Below, one piece after another: positions 44,458 to 52,864 of a stretch of 64,000 nt of DNA (the first letter of the stretch is position 1; each line of letters opens with the position of its first letter). Under the pieces are notes generated by a model. It was not told the DNA's origin, did not search any database, and was given only the letters and a program-made list of their open reading frames with translations. Source of the stretch: Rhodospirillum sp047263945 (GTDB lineage: Bacteria > Pseudomonadota > Alphaproteobacteria > Rhodospirillales > Rhodospirillaceae); assembly GCF_047263945.1 (NCBI RefSeq), contig NZ_JBLAVB010000001.1, positions 124,001 through 188,000 of the forward strand, given 5' to 3'. The position numbers and the translations under genes are program-made.

Positions 44458-45747
44458 CTATTCCGCGGCGAGGACCTGCTGTTCGGTCGGTGCGAGTGAA
44501 CTGAGGTATCGGGCGAAGGCACCCATGCCCGAGGAGGGGAGGGGGGCGAAGGGGGTGCCCCGGTCCTTACAGGCGCGCTTGCACTTGAGGCAGGCATCAT
44601 GGCTGACGCAGTCGACGGGGCAAACGACCATGTCTGCGCTCGCCAGAAGGTCCGACAGGTGGGCTCTTCCGTCCTCCCGCCCGGCGTCGTGGTGCAGGAA
44701 ACGCCCGTTGCTCGTCTCCACCAATTTTCGCAGTCCGGGGATGGCCCGCGCCCGTCCCCCCACATACAAGATCGTTCGGCCACCCAGGTCGGGCGGAGGT
44801 GTCGGTTGTCCGTTCACTTCACCGTGGAGGATCGCTTCCAAGGACCGAAGATCCGCCAGATGGTCGCTGAGCCTTGCCCGCAAGGCGTCCCTGTCCGTGT
44901 GGGCCTCGGATAAACGCCGTTCGGCTTCCGATAGCTTGCCTTGTAAACGATCGGCCCGCCAAGCCTCGTGGTTGAGACGGTCGCGCACCCCTTCCATGGC
45001 CGCTTCCAGGGTCTGTATGCGCAGGTCCTGGCAGCCGCCTTCACCCAGTTTCTCCAATCGCCGGGCCATGGCCCGAGTCCGCCCCCGTTCCTCCTCCAGG
45101 GCCGTGCGGAGTTGGGCGATTTCCCCCTGTTTTATCTCCAGGTCTCGTTGGCGACGGGCTTCACTTTCGGTGTATTGCGTCTCGAGTTGGCTGTATGCGG
45201 CCTCCATCACAGCCAAATGGCGCACATCTGCCCGGTTCGAAGCACCCACCAGGTGAGAGAGCATGTGCACTTCGCCAAAGGCCTGTTCTAACAGAGTTTT
45301 AGGGGATAGAGGGTGACTCATCAGGGCCCAATAGGGTCCCGGGATGTCGCCAGCCTTGAGGGATTCGGTCCAAAGGGCCTCCAGCTCATCGGCGGATCCG
45401 GCACGGCGAAACTGGGTCAGGGCCCGGGCATGGCGCTTTTCCAGGGCCTTGTCCATCAAACGGGCCAGTCCTTTTTCCGTTGGGCTGGGGGCAGCCGCAG
45501 CGCGGGTGAACATCCCGTGGAGACGGTAATCAGGCGCGTCCGCAGGGAGGGTCACCTTTGCCTTGGCCGCCATCTTTCGCAGATCCGGCAGGGCCAGGCA
45601 GGTGCCGACAATGGAACAATGGAAATGGGGGTCCAGGTCCCATAGGCGCCTCCGTCCGGTGATCGGGCGAAGACCAGATGTCCGGAAGAAGGGGGGCTTG
45701 GCGGTGGACGTCGACAGGGTTGGCGCGGTGAGGGGAAGATTGACCAT
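44458..45747 (-). CDS. DUF2325 domain protein with coiled coil
   Basis: A 429-residue protein of unknown function. The N-terminal part contains WDLDPHFHCSIVGTCLALPDLRK. A long charged coiled coil covers about 185-300. The C-terminal DUF2325 domain (about 325-415) runs from GRTILYVGGRARAIPGLRKL to DMVVCPVDCVSHDACLKCKR, with five Cys that suggest metal or redox binding. A strong Fur-like box lies 93 bases upstream, so it may respond to iron. Its 3' end abuts a repeat B fragment. Confidence 0.75.
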   Translation of the reverse strand: MVNLPLTAPTLSTSTAKPPFFRTSGLRPITGRRRLWDLDPHFHCSIVGTCLALPDLRKMAAKAKVTLPADAPDYRLHGMFTRAAAAPSPTEKGLARLMDKALEKRHARALTQFRRAGSADELEALWTESLKAGDIPGPYWALMSHPLSPKTLLEQAFGEVHMLSHLVGASNRADVRHLAVMEAAYSQLETQYTESEARRQRDLEIKQGEIAQLRTALEEERGRTRAMARRLEKLGEGGCQDLRIQTLEAAMEGVRDRLNHEAWRADRLQGKLSEAERRLSEAHTDRDALRARLSDHLADLRSLEAILHGEVNGQPTPPPDLGGRTILYVGGRARAIPGLRKLVETSNGRFLHHDAGREDGRAHLSDLLASADMVVCPVDCVSHDACLKCKRACKDRGTPFAPLPSSGMGAFARYLSSLAPTEQQVLAAE

Positions 45748-45839
45748 CGGGAGGCCTTTCCTGGTCCAGATGAGACGGAGGGGCGCGGGGCGTCCTTGTC
45801 TTCAGGGGTACCAAGGGAAGGCAGTTTCGTCAATGCAAG

Positions 45840-45854
45840 TGATAATCGTTATCA
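45840..45854. promoter_or_regulatory. Fur-like binding site
   Basis: TGATAATCGTTATCA is an inverted repeat TGATAA-TCG-TTATCA, the core of Fur boxes, and lies 93 bases upstream of the DUF2325 start. The 45748-46052 gap otherwise contains only a repeat B fragment. Confidence 0.6.
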
Positions 45855-45924
45855 ATATGTTGGGTGCGTAAAGGATATGCTCTGCCCCGGGAAAGGGGTA
45901 TCTCGTCTGGGGTGGTCTCACTCT

Positions 45925-46015
45925 CAGGACAGTGTCTTGTTTTTTTTGGGGCTTGGGGTCTGGGGCCTTTCGGCCCCAGTGGGGGAAGGGGCAAAGCCCC
46001 GTGAGAGGAACCGGC
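45925..46015 (+). repeat. Family B repeat, internally deleted copy
   Basis: AGGACAGTGTCTTGTTTTTTTT is followed directly by GGGGTCTGGGGCC-TTTC-GGCCCCAG and GGGGCAAAGCCCC; the GGGCGATTGCCC and TTTGGGGGC stems are missing. It lies just past the stop of the next minus-strand gene. Confidence 0.75.
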
Positions 46016-46052
46016 CCGACCTGATCTCGATACTCAATGGATTGAAGCTAGA

Positions 46053-46814
46053 TCAGGTGATGTGGAAGCGCTTCAGGCATTCGGCGAGGTCAGAGCCAAA
46101 TTCGCTTCCCTTGCGCAGGTATCCGGCGGAGTTGGGCAGATTGGAGAGGAAGGCGTTGCCTCGCTCGAAGCTGGTCAGGATACAGAAGGGGATTTTGCTG
46201 GTGACGGACATGGCGGCGAGGGCGCAGCCCAGATCGACTCCCGATAGCATGTCGAGGACGGCCGAGGAAATCACCAGGTCGGGCTTGGTTCTGGCCACCA
46301 GTTCCAGGGCCTCGATGGACCCCTTGGCGGTTGTGACCTTATACCCGCAATTCTGCAGTTCCCGGGCGATAATCGCAGCGCTGGAGCGCTGGGGTTCGAC
46401 CAGCAGAACTTCGATATTCAGGTGCTCAAGGTCGGCGAGATCCAGGGGACGCCGGGTGGGGAGGCTCCGGAAAAACTCTGCAGTATCCGTATCGGGCTCG
46501 ATTTCCTTGGCCAAAAGACCGGAGATCACGTCGATGAAGGTCTCGCAGTCCGTCATATTGGCGTCGGTGGGGTGCTCCAGGTCGCGCATATAATCGCTGA
46601 AACGTCGCAAGGCGAGGTCGAGTAAGGGAAAGTCCGTGGCCGCTCCAAGCAGGTTCAGGCGGGCCACCAGGGCGCGCAGACGGTCGGTCCCATCCTCGAC
46701 GGAGAGTGCTGCGGACCGCATGTTGCCGATCGTTATCTGAAGTTCGTTGGTGGTGTCCTGAGCTTCTTCCAGGAATTCTGCTTCCACCTGGGCGCCGTAA
46801 TCCTCGCGGGCCAT
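46053..46814 (-). CDS. HPt-like / pseudo-receiver protein
   Basis: A 253-residue protein. Residues 10-115 are helical, with LEEAQDTTNELQITIGNM resembling an HPt-like bundle but without a clear phospho-His. Residues 134-250 form a receiver-like domain: IEVLLVEPQRSSA at the start, TSF (214-216) and a conserved Lys235. The acidic pair reads E140-P141 and the phospho-acceptor position is Ser184, so it cannot be phosphorylated in the normal way. It is probably a signalling scaffold. Transcribed with the same direction as purK, 137 bases downstream of it. Confidence 0.7.
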   Translation of the reverse strand: MAREDYGAQVEAEFLEEAQDTTNELQITIGNMRSAALSVEDGTDRLRALVARLNLLGAATDFPLLDLALRRFSDYMRDLEHPTDANMTDCETFIDVISGLLAKEIEPDTDTAEFFRSLPTRRPLDLADLEHLNIEVLLVEPQRSSAAIIARELQNCGYKVTTAKGSIEALELVARTKPDLVISSAVLDMLSGVDLGCALAAMSVTSKIPFCILTSFERGNAFLSNLPNSAGYLRKGSEFGSDLAECLKRFHIT

Positions 46815-46951
46815 GCCGATCCATCCCTTTGTCGGTGTTTGAAAACATATGTAGGCTTTATGACGGACCAGTGTACCTGCGGTTCGGAAGGAGCGGGAAG
46901 AGAAAACCGCGCCAAAGGAAGGGGGGGGACCGTCTTCTCAAACAGATTTTC

Positions 46952-48064
46952 TCAGAATTGGTCTGTAGGCATGTTGACGTGGCCCATCTTGCGGCCCGGG
47001 CGGCTTTCGGATTTTCCATAGAGGTGGAGTTTGGCGCCGGGTTGGGCGAGGAGCCTAGGCCAGGAGTCGGCATCGGCGCCGATCAGGTTGAGCATGCGCA
47101 TGGACCGGAACCGGGTGGGATCGCCCAGGGGGAGACCGCAGACCGCGCGGACAAATTGTTCGAACTGGTCAACGTGGCAGGCGTCCATGGTCCAATGGCC
47201 GCTGTTATGGGGGCGCGGTGCCATTTCGTTCACCAGGATCTCCCCCGTCCGGGTGACGAACAGTTCGACGGCCAGAAGGCCCACCAGATCAAGGGCCTCC
47301 GCGGCACGGGTGGCGATGGATTGGGCGGTTTTGGCTTGGTTTGGCGTCAGGGCCGAGGGGACCGTGGAGGTATGGAGAATGCCGTCCCGGTGGACGTTCT
47401 CCGTCGGTTCAAAACAGGCCGTGGCACCATCCACCCCCCGGGCGACGATCACCGAGACCTCGCAGGTGAAGTCGACGAAGCCCTCAAGTACCGCAGCATC
47501 CGTCTTTAGGCTGTCCCAGGCGGTTTTTGTGTCGGTCTCGGCAGTCAAGCGGGCCTGTCCCTTGCCATCGTAGCCCAAGCGAGTGGTTTTCAAGATGGCG
47601 GGGCGTCCCAGTTTCATCAGGGCGGCGTCCAGGCTGTCGAGTCCATCAACGGGCACCCAAGGGGCGGTTGCGATGCCCAGGTCGTTGAAAAAGGTCTTTT
47701 CCGTGATCCGGTCTTGGGCGGTGTCCAGAGCGCGCCAGCCCGGTCGAACGGCGACTCGTTCGGCCAGATGGGCGACACTGGCGGCAGGGATGTTCTCGAA
47801 TTCGAAGGTGACCACGTCCACGGCGTTGGCGAAGGCCTCCAGGGCGGCGAAGTCGTCGTAGGGGGCAATGGTGACCGCAGAGCAGACCTGTTCTGCTGGA
47901 CCGTCGGAGTCTGGGGTGAAAATATGACATCGAATGCCCAGACGGGCAGCCGCAAGGGCGGTCATGCGGCCCAACTGCCCTCCCCCGATGATGCCGAGTG
48001 TACGACCGGGACCGATAGGGAAGGGCGGTGAGGTTTCGGAAAGCCTGTCCTGGGCGGTTATCAT
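46952..48064 (-). CDS. purK: N5-carboxyaminoimidazole ribonucleotide synthase PurK
   Basis: A 370-residue ATP-grasp enzyme of purine synthesis that makes N5-CAIR from AIR, bicarbonate and ATP. It shows GIIGGGQLGRMTALAAARLGI at the N-terminus, FEFENIPAASV, ILKTTRLGYDGKGQ, NEMAPRPHNSGHWTMDAC and the C-terminal HLYGKSESRPGRKMGHVN. It starts 5 bases after purE, forming the usual purE-purK pair. Length is normal. Confidence 0.97.
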   Translation of the reverse strand: MITAQDRLSETSPPFPIGPGRTLGIIGGGQLGRMTALAAARLGIRCHIFTPDSDGPAEQVCSAVTIAPYDDFAALEAFANAVDVVTFEFENIPAASVAHLAERVAVRPGWRALDTAQDRITEKTFFNDLGIATAPWVPVDGLDSLDAALMKLGRPAILKTTRLGYDGKGQARLTAETDTKTAWDSLKTDAAVLEGFVDFTCEVSVIVARGVDGATACFEPTENVHRDGILHTSTVPSALTPNQAKTAQSIATRAAEALDLVGLLAVELFVTRTGEILVNEMAPRPHNSGHWTMDACHVDQFEQFVRAVCGLPLGDPTRFRSMRMLNLIGADADSWPRLLAQPGAKLHLYGKSESRPGRKMGHVNMPTDQF

Positions 48065-48069
48065 CGTTA

Positions 48070-48570
48070 TCAGGCCTCGTCCATGGGTTCCTGGGCGACC
48101 GCATCGGTCTGCCGGGCGCGCCAGGCTGTCAGGGCGGCATCCACGGCAGGATCGGACAGGGCGACGATCGAGGTGGCGATGAGGGCGGCGTTAATGGCAC
48201 CAGCCTTTCCAATGGCCAGGGTGCCAACGGGTACGCCACCGGGCATTTGGACGATGGACAACAGGCTGTCCATACCGGACAGGGCCTTGCTTTCCACGGG
48301 CACGCCAAAGACCGGAAGGGTGGTCATGGACGCCACCATGCCCGGCAGGTGGGCCGCGCCGCCAGCTCCGGCGATGATGGCTGACAGCCCGCGCTCTTTG
48401 GCGGTAGAGGCGTATTCGACCATGCGCTGGGGGGTGCGATGGGCGGAGATGATGCGCTTTTCGACGGGAACGCCGAGGGCCTGGAGGGTTTCCCAGGCGT
48501 GCCGCATGGTCGGCCAGTCGGACTGGCTGCCCATGATAAGGCCGACCAACGGTTTGGCGGTTTGGGACAT
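48070..48570 (-). CDS. purE: N5-carboxyaminoimidazole ribonucleotide mutase PurE
   Basis: A 166-residue class I PurE that isomerises N5-CAIR to CAIR. Substrate loop GSQSDWPTM, catalytic His in SAHRTP, and GAGGAAHLPGMVA are all present. Start 48570 has GGGAGAG 9 bases upstream; an open frame extending further overlaps the divergent gene and has no family match. First gene of the purE-purK operon. Confidence 0.97.
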   Translation of the reverse strand: MSQTAKPLVGLIMGSQSDWPTMRHAWETLQALGVPVEKRIISAHRTPQRMVEYASTAKERGLSAIIAGAGGAAHLPGMVASMTTLPVFGVPVESKALSGMDSLLSIVQMPGGVPVGTLAIGKAGAINAALIATSIVALSDPAVDAALTAWRARQTDAVAQEPMDEA

Positions 48571-48749
48571 GGGGTCGAACTCTCCCGTCGTTTGCTGGAA
48601 AAGGGGCGGAGTATGGCGAGCGCTGGCTGCCCTTGCAAGAGGGCGCATAGGGGGATTTCCGAAATGGGGCAGCGGCTCCCTTCGTGATATAATATCGCTT
48701 CTCGGCCTTCCAGAAGGGAGGGCAGACAGGCCAGAAGGGGAACAAAACC

Positions 48750-49652
48750 ATGTCCGATGATATTGCCCGAGCCGCGCCGATTCCAGGATTGAACTGGCAG
48801 GACGCGTCCAGGGATCGGAAAGGCGGCTCACGCAGCCCGTACCGACGCGCGCCGTCCAGGAGGCGCCTTGCGGAGGAAGAGACCATTGGCGGCGAAGGGA
48901 AGGGCAGCGAAGGGAAGGGCGCCGAAAGGACTGGAGCCGACGGAAATAGGGGGCAATGGGGGGAAAGTTTTGCTGATCGGGTGACCAATGCCTATCAGGT
49001 GGGGCGTGCCCTAAGGCGCTCCATGCAGGGGGGAGGACGGGTCATCGGGGACGAAACCAGTGTGCTGGGGCTTCCTGCCCGACTGATGACACCCCGAATC
49101 CAGGAAGCCATAAGCGCTCTCATGGCGGAACTGGATGGGCTGCGGACCCGGATCGGAGCCGGGGAGGAGCGAGTCCACGAATTGGAAGATCTGTCCGAAG
49201 GGGATGGTGTCCTTCCAGTGCTCAATCGCTGGGCCTTGTTGCGTGAACTGGAAATGCGTCTGGAGGATCCGGAGCACCGTTTGGTGGCCTGCTTTTTTTA
49301 TGTAACGAATTTCGAGGAGTTGCGCCGAATCGGTGGTTTGGACGCTGCCCTATCGGCATTGTCGGGCGTTTCGGTCAGCCTGCTGGCTGCCGGTGGCCTG
49401 GGGGCTTTGGTGGGAACGCCGGGTGGTGCAGCCCTGGTTGTCGCCCGGACCGGTGCCGTTGGCGAAACCGCCGCCTTGTCCGAAACAATGGGGTCTTGGG
49501 GCCTTGGCCGCCGCCGGGCCCTTGAGGCCTCAGGCCACCACTGGGGTGGTTTGACCCTGCCTCTGAGAGTGGCGGTGTCCGTAGCCTTCTCCCGTCCGGG
49601 CGAGAGCGCCACTGCCTTTCTTGCTCGGTTGGAGCAGGGGACCCGAGACTAG
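48750..49652 (+). CDS. Degenerate GGDEF-like protein of unknown function
   Basis: A 300-residue protein. The first 80 residues are low-complexity, basic and Gly-rich with a short repeat (GGEGKGSEGKGAE). A coiled coil (about 115-145) leads into LEDLSEGDGVLPVLNRWALL, which resembles the DPLTGLLNRRAF entry of GGDEF domains. The expected GGDEF signature reads GTPGGAALVV, so no cyclase activity is expected. It is divergent from purE with about 180 bases between starts. It may be a c-di-GMP-unrelated scaffold. The match is weak. Confidence 0.55.
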   Translation: MSDDIARAAPIPGLNWQDASRDRKGGSRSPYRRAPSRRRLAEEETIGGEGKGSEGKGAERTGADGNRGQWGESFADRVTNAYQVGRALRRSMQGGGRVIGDETSVLGLPARLMTPRIQEAISALMAELDGLRTRIGAGEERVHELEDLSEGDGVLPVLNRWALLRELEMRLEDPEHRLVACFFYVTNFEELRRIGGLDAALSALSGVSVSLLAAGGLGALVGTPGGAALVVARTGAVGETAALSETMGSWGLGRRRALEASGHHWGGLTLPLRVAVSVAFSRPGESATAFLARLEQGTRD

Positions 49653-49863
49653 AGCACCGGGCGGAAAACAGGGAACAGGACACGACAGTGTCTCGTCTTT
49701 TTTGGGCGATAGCCCAAGCCCATTTGGAGGCGATGCCCCCAAACCCCCGTTTCTCTTTTATAAATATGAGCCCGGGTTCTGGCGCCTTTCGGCCCCAGTC
49801 TCGCCAAAGAGGGGGGGGGACGGGGCAAAGCCCCGTGACGGGAAAGGACCGACTGTCGTGTAC
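49652..49863 (+). repeat. Half of a family C palindrome followed by full family B
   Basis: TAGAGCACCGGGCGGAAAAC (49651-49670) is a left arm of family C without its right arm. A family B element (about 49679-49863) with CACGACAG and CTGTCGTG ends follows, with the TTTGGAGGCGATGCCCCCAAA stem and GGGGCAAAGCCCC. No gene is seen in 49653-49938. Confidence 0.8.
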
Positions 49864-49938
49864 CGTGAAAACCAGGACCCGATTTGCCCCCCGGTGCCCA
49901 ATCTTTTGCAGAGGGCTCTGCTCTCAAAGTGGGTTCGG

Positions 49939-50145
49939 TCAGGCGATGATATCGGGAATAAGGCCGTTTTCCAGTCGGGTGATCTGATCCTTCAGGTTTA
50001 GCTTGCGCTTTTTCAACCGCTGCATCTGGATCATGTCGAAGGGCGCTGCCTCCGTGATTCTGGCGATGACAGCATCCAGATCCCGGTGTTCGATCCGTAA
50101 TTCCTCGAGTTTGGCCAGAAGGCCCACGCGTTCATGGTCATCCAC
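49939..50145 (-). CDS. YdcH family (DUF465) small protein
   Basis: A 68-residue, highly charged helical protein matching the YdcH/DUF465 family: HRDLDAVIARITEA, then FDMIQMQRLKKRKLNLKDQI. These small coiled-coil proteins are very common in proteobacteria, and their role is not known. It is divergent from the phosphofructokinase gene. Confidence 0.88.
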   Translation of the reverse strand: MDDHERVGLLAKLEELRIEHRDLDAVIARITEAAPFDMIQMQRLKKRKLNLKDQITRLENGLIPDIIA

Positions 50146-50391
50146 GCCTTGGTATCCTCATCGGCGAGGGGAGGGGAAGAGCGTCCCGCCCCCTGGAAGG
50201 AAGGAGCCTCGGCCAACACAGTTTTGGTCCGAGGTCATTTTATTAACACTGGCCTGACCCCACCTGGAAGGGTTAAGGCTATGTTTATGGGGCCTGTCCA
50301 TGCGCGGGGCAAGGCCTCAACCCTTCTTATAACTTCCATGTTTATACCATTTTCGGCGCGCGAAACGAATGGTGGCGAGGGGACATTTTTC

Positions 50392-51480
50392 ATGGCCGAA
50401 ATACGACGCATCGGAGTCTTGACCAGCGGTGGTGATTGCGCCGGATTGAACGCGGTAATTCGCGCGGTGACACATCGGGCCCGGGGGGCCTACGGCTGGA
50501 AGGTTCTGGGCATTCTCGATGGAACCATGGGGCTGATGGACCGGCCCTTGCGGTATCTGGAGTTGGACCTGGACATGTTTGCCGGGCATGACATTCTGCG
50601 GGCGGGTGGAACCTTCCTGGGGACGGTGAACAAGGGCGATCCCTTCGCCTTTCCCATGCCCGATGGGACCAAGCTCGACCGCTCCCTAGACTTTGTTGAT
50701 GGGTTCCATCGGATGGAACTGGATGCGTTGATTGTGGTGGGCGGTGATGGCTCCATGAGGATCCTCAAGCAGCTTTGCGACAAAGGGTCTATCGGCATGG
50801 TGGGTGTGCCCAAGACCATTGACAATGACGTCCATGAAACAGAATACGCCGTTGGCTTTTCCACGGCTGTCAATGTGGTAACCGAGGCGCTGGACCGTCT
50901 GCAGGCCACTGCGGCGAGTCACCACCGGGTGATGATCTTGGAAGTCATGGGTCGGGACGCCGGGCATATCGCCATCAGTGCGGGCATTGCTGGGGGCGCG
51001 GACATCATTCTGATTCCCGAGGTTCCCTACAGCATGGAAGGGATTGCCAGGCGAATCCGCGAAGTGCAGAAACAAGGCCGCAGTCATGCTCTGGTTGTCG
51101 TCGCTGAGGGGTGCAGGACCCCCGATGGCACCGTGCCCTGTGTGGAATATGCCGGGGGTGAGAAGCGCTATGGCGGCATCGGACAATATTTGAGTGACAA
51201 AATTGCTGAGGAAATCGGCACGGAAACCCGGGTGACCATTCTGGGTCATGTGCAGCGGGGGGGGATCCCGTCCATGCGGGATCGCCTTTTGGCCTCGGCC
51301 TTTGGCGTGCATGCCGTTGATCTGGTCGCCCAGGGGAAGTTCGGGCGCATGGTTGCTTGGCAGGATCGGGGTGTCGTTGATGTCTCCCTTGATGCCGTTT
51401 GCATCGGTCCCCGCAGTCTGAACCCCGATGGAACTTTGGTGCATTCGGCCCGGGGCCTGGGTATCTATGTGGGCGATTGA
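50392..51480 (+). CDS. pfkA: 6-phosphofructokinase
   Basis: A 362-residue phosphofructokinase with TSGGDCAGLN (11-20), GGDGS (117-121), PKTIDND (140-146), and EVMGRDAGHIA. Gly in GGDGS is the ATP-type residue, while Lys in PKTIDND is found in pyrophosphate-type enzymes and some ATP-type actinobacterial enzymes, so the phosphoryl donor is not settled. GAGGGG lies about 10 bases before ATG 50392. Hexuronate breakdown genes nearby use the Entner-Doudoroff route, so this enzyme is probably for glycolysis or, if PPi-linked, also gluconeogenesis. Confidence 0.93.
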   Translation: MAEIRRIGVLTSGGDCAGLNAVIRAVTHRARGAYGWKVLGILDGTMGLMDRPLRYLELDLDMFAGHDILRAGGTFLGTVNKGDPFAFPMPDGTKLDRSLDFVDGFHRMELDALIVVGGDGSMRILKQLCDKGSIGMVGVPKTIDNDVHETEYAVGFSTAVNVVTEALDRLQATAASHHRVMILEVMGRDAGHIAISAGIAGGADIILIPEVPYSMEGIARRIREVQKQGRSHALVVVAEGCRTPDGTVPCVEYAGGEKRYGGIGQYLSDKIAEEIGTETRVTILGHVQRGGIPSMRDRLLASAFGVHAVDLVAQGKFGRMVAWQDRGVVDVSLDAVCIGPRSLNPDGTLVHSARGLGIYVGD

Positions 51481-51485
51481 TTTCT

Positions 51486-51547
51486 TAGAGTGCTCCGAGA
51501 TCAAGTTGGGCTAAGTCTTGGCCCAACTTGATCTCGAAGGCACTCTA
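51486..51547. repeat. Family A palindrome, intact copy
   Basis: TAGAGTGC-TCC-GAGATCAAGTTGGGC and GCCCAACTTGATCTC-GAAG-GCACTCTA make a 62-bp inverted repeat just after the pfkA stop; it probably forms the pfkA terminator. Two other copies (22572, 30441) are split by family B. Confidence 0.88.
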
Positions 51548-51577
51548 AAATCTATATATACTCTGTGTCCTTGAAAA

Positions 51578-51720
51578 TCCGGAAACCCTGCTTCGCAGGT
51601 GCTGGGCTCTGCCCAGACCCGCAAAGGGTCACGGACCCTTTGATCCCATTAGTAAAAAACGAATGGGGGTCCGGGGCCTCAGGCCCCGGTGGGGGGCGGG
51701 GCAAAGCCCCGCGTTTTTCG
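51578..51720 (+). repeat. Family E repeat, left copy
   Basis: TCCGGAAACCCTGCTTCGCAG, GGGCTCTGCCCAGACCCGCAA, GGACCCTTTGATCCCA, GGGGCCTCAGGCCCC and GGGGCAAAGCCCCGCG appear in order. The same modules occur in reverse at 52699-52832, on the far side of the TauE/SafE gene. The 51481-51875 gap has no gene. Confidence 0.8.
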
Positions 51721-51875
51721 GTTTTTCAAAGAAACGGGATCAGCTTCAGTCAAGCTGGCCCCGTTTCACTCTCGTTATATTGAGTTTGGAGCGCCTTTGA
51801 CAGGACGCTTTATTTAACAGTTTTCGAACCCTGCTAGACATCTGGCGCGCTGTCCCCTCATGTACCGAGTGTTCC

Positions 51876-52700
51876 GTGATTGATCCCACATCTTCCGATT
51901 TTCTGGTTTTTATTGTGACTCTCATTGGTTCGGGGGCCATTGCTGGCGTTCTGGCTGGCCTGTTTGGCATTGGGGGCGGTGCGGTGCTTGTACCCGTGCT
52001 CTTCCAGTTTCAAAGTCTGGTGGGGGTAGACGAAGCCGTGCGTATGCATATGGCCGTTGGCACCTCCCTTGGAGTCATCGTGCCCACCTCGCTGCGGTCG
52101 GTGTTTGCCCATTATAAGCGGGGTGCAGTCGATATGGAGCTATTGCGGAGCCTCGCGGGTCCCGTGGTTATTGGCGTGATTCTGGGCTCTTTGGTGGCCG
52201 CTTGGGTGCCTGCAGATGGATTAAAGGGGATTTTTTCCGGAATTGCTTTCCTTGTCGCCCTGAAGCTGTTGTTTGGCCGCAAAGAGTGGCGGTTGGGTGC
52301 AGAGTTGCCCGGCCCGGTGGGGCGGGGTGCCATCGGAGTGATTATCGGCTTTCTCTCGGTTCTGATGGGGATCGGGGGTGGCGTCATGAACAACACCTTC
52401 ATGACCCTTTATGGGCGCCCCTTGCGTCAGGCGGTGGCGACCTCTGCGGGGGTTGGAGTGCTGATCTCCATCCCTGGCATGTTGGGCTTTGTGTGGGCCG
52501 GCTGGGGGGCTGCCGATTTGCCTCCCCTGTCCCTGGGCTTTGTCAATCTTCTGGCCGTTGCCATGATTATCCCGTTGACCCTGCTTTGCGCTCCCCTGGG
52601 GGTTCGGCTCGCCCATGTTCTGCCTCCCCGGATGCTGGAGGTCAGCTTCGGCTTGTTTATGATGATCGTCGCCGTTCGTTTCGCCATCGGTTTGTTGTGA
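51876..52700 (+). CDS. TauE/SafE family sulfite exporter-like permease
   Basis: A 274-residue membrane protein with about 8 hydrophobic segments and the paired family motifs GLFGIGGGAVLVPVL and MGIGGGVMNNTFMTL, one in each half. Members export sulfite, sulfoacetate or other organosulfur anions. Start is GTG 51876 with no strong ribosome site. It stands alone between inverted copies of repeat E, so it has no informative operon context. Confidence 0.9.
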   Translation: MIDPTSSDFLVFIVTLIGSGAIAGVLAGLFGIGGGAVLVPVLFQFQSLVGVDEAVRMHMAVGTSLGVIVPTSLRSVFAHYKRGAVDMELLRSLAGPVVIGVILGSLVAAWVPADGLKGIFSGIAFLVALKLLFGRKEWRLGAELPGPVGRGAIGVIIGFLSVLMGIGGGVMNNTFMTLYGRPLRQAVATSAGVGVLISIPGMLGFVWAGWGAADLPPLSLGFVNLLAVAMIIPLTLLCAPLGVRLAHVLPPRMLEVSFGLFMMIVAVRFAIGLL

Positions 52701-52832
52701 GAAACGCAGAGCTTTGTCCCGCCCCCCAACCGGGGCCTGAGGCCCCGGACTCCCATTTGGGATCAAAGGGTCCGCGACTCCTTGCGGGTGTCTGGGCAGA
52801 GCCCAGAAACTGCGAAGCGCATTTTCCGGATT
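52699..52832 (-). repeat. Family E repeat, right copy, inverted
   Basis: Read on the minus strand it gives TCCGGAAAATGCGCTTCGCAG, GGGCTCTGCCCAGACACCCGC, GGACCCTTTGATCCCA and GGGGCCTCAGGCCCCGG, matching the left copy. It touches the stop codon of the permease gene. Confidence 0.8.
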
Positions 52833-52864
52833 TTCGAGGAAACGGTGTATCGAATGAAATTGGG

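Noticed and set aside
44421..44783. Insertion sequence near the pyridoxine oxidase gene
   Set aside because: Only a truncated family B repeat is present; no transposase or long terminal repeats.
49621..50001. sRNA gene in the family B copy
   Set aside because: Strong hairpins are explained by the repeat family; no promoter or conserved terminator specific to this copy was seen.
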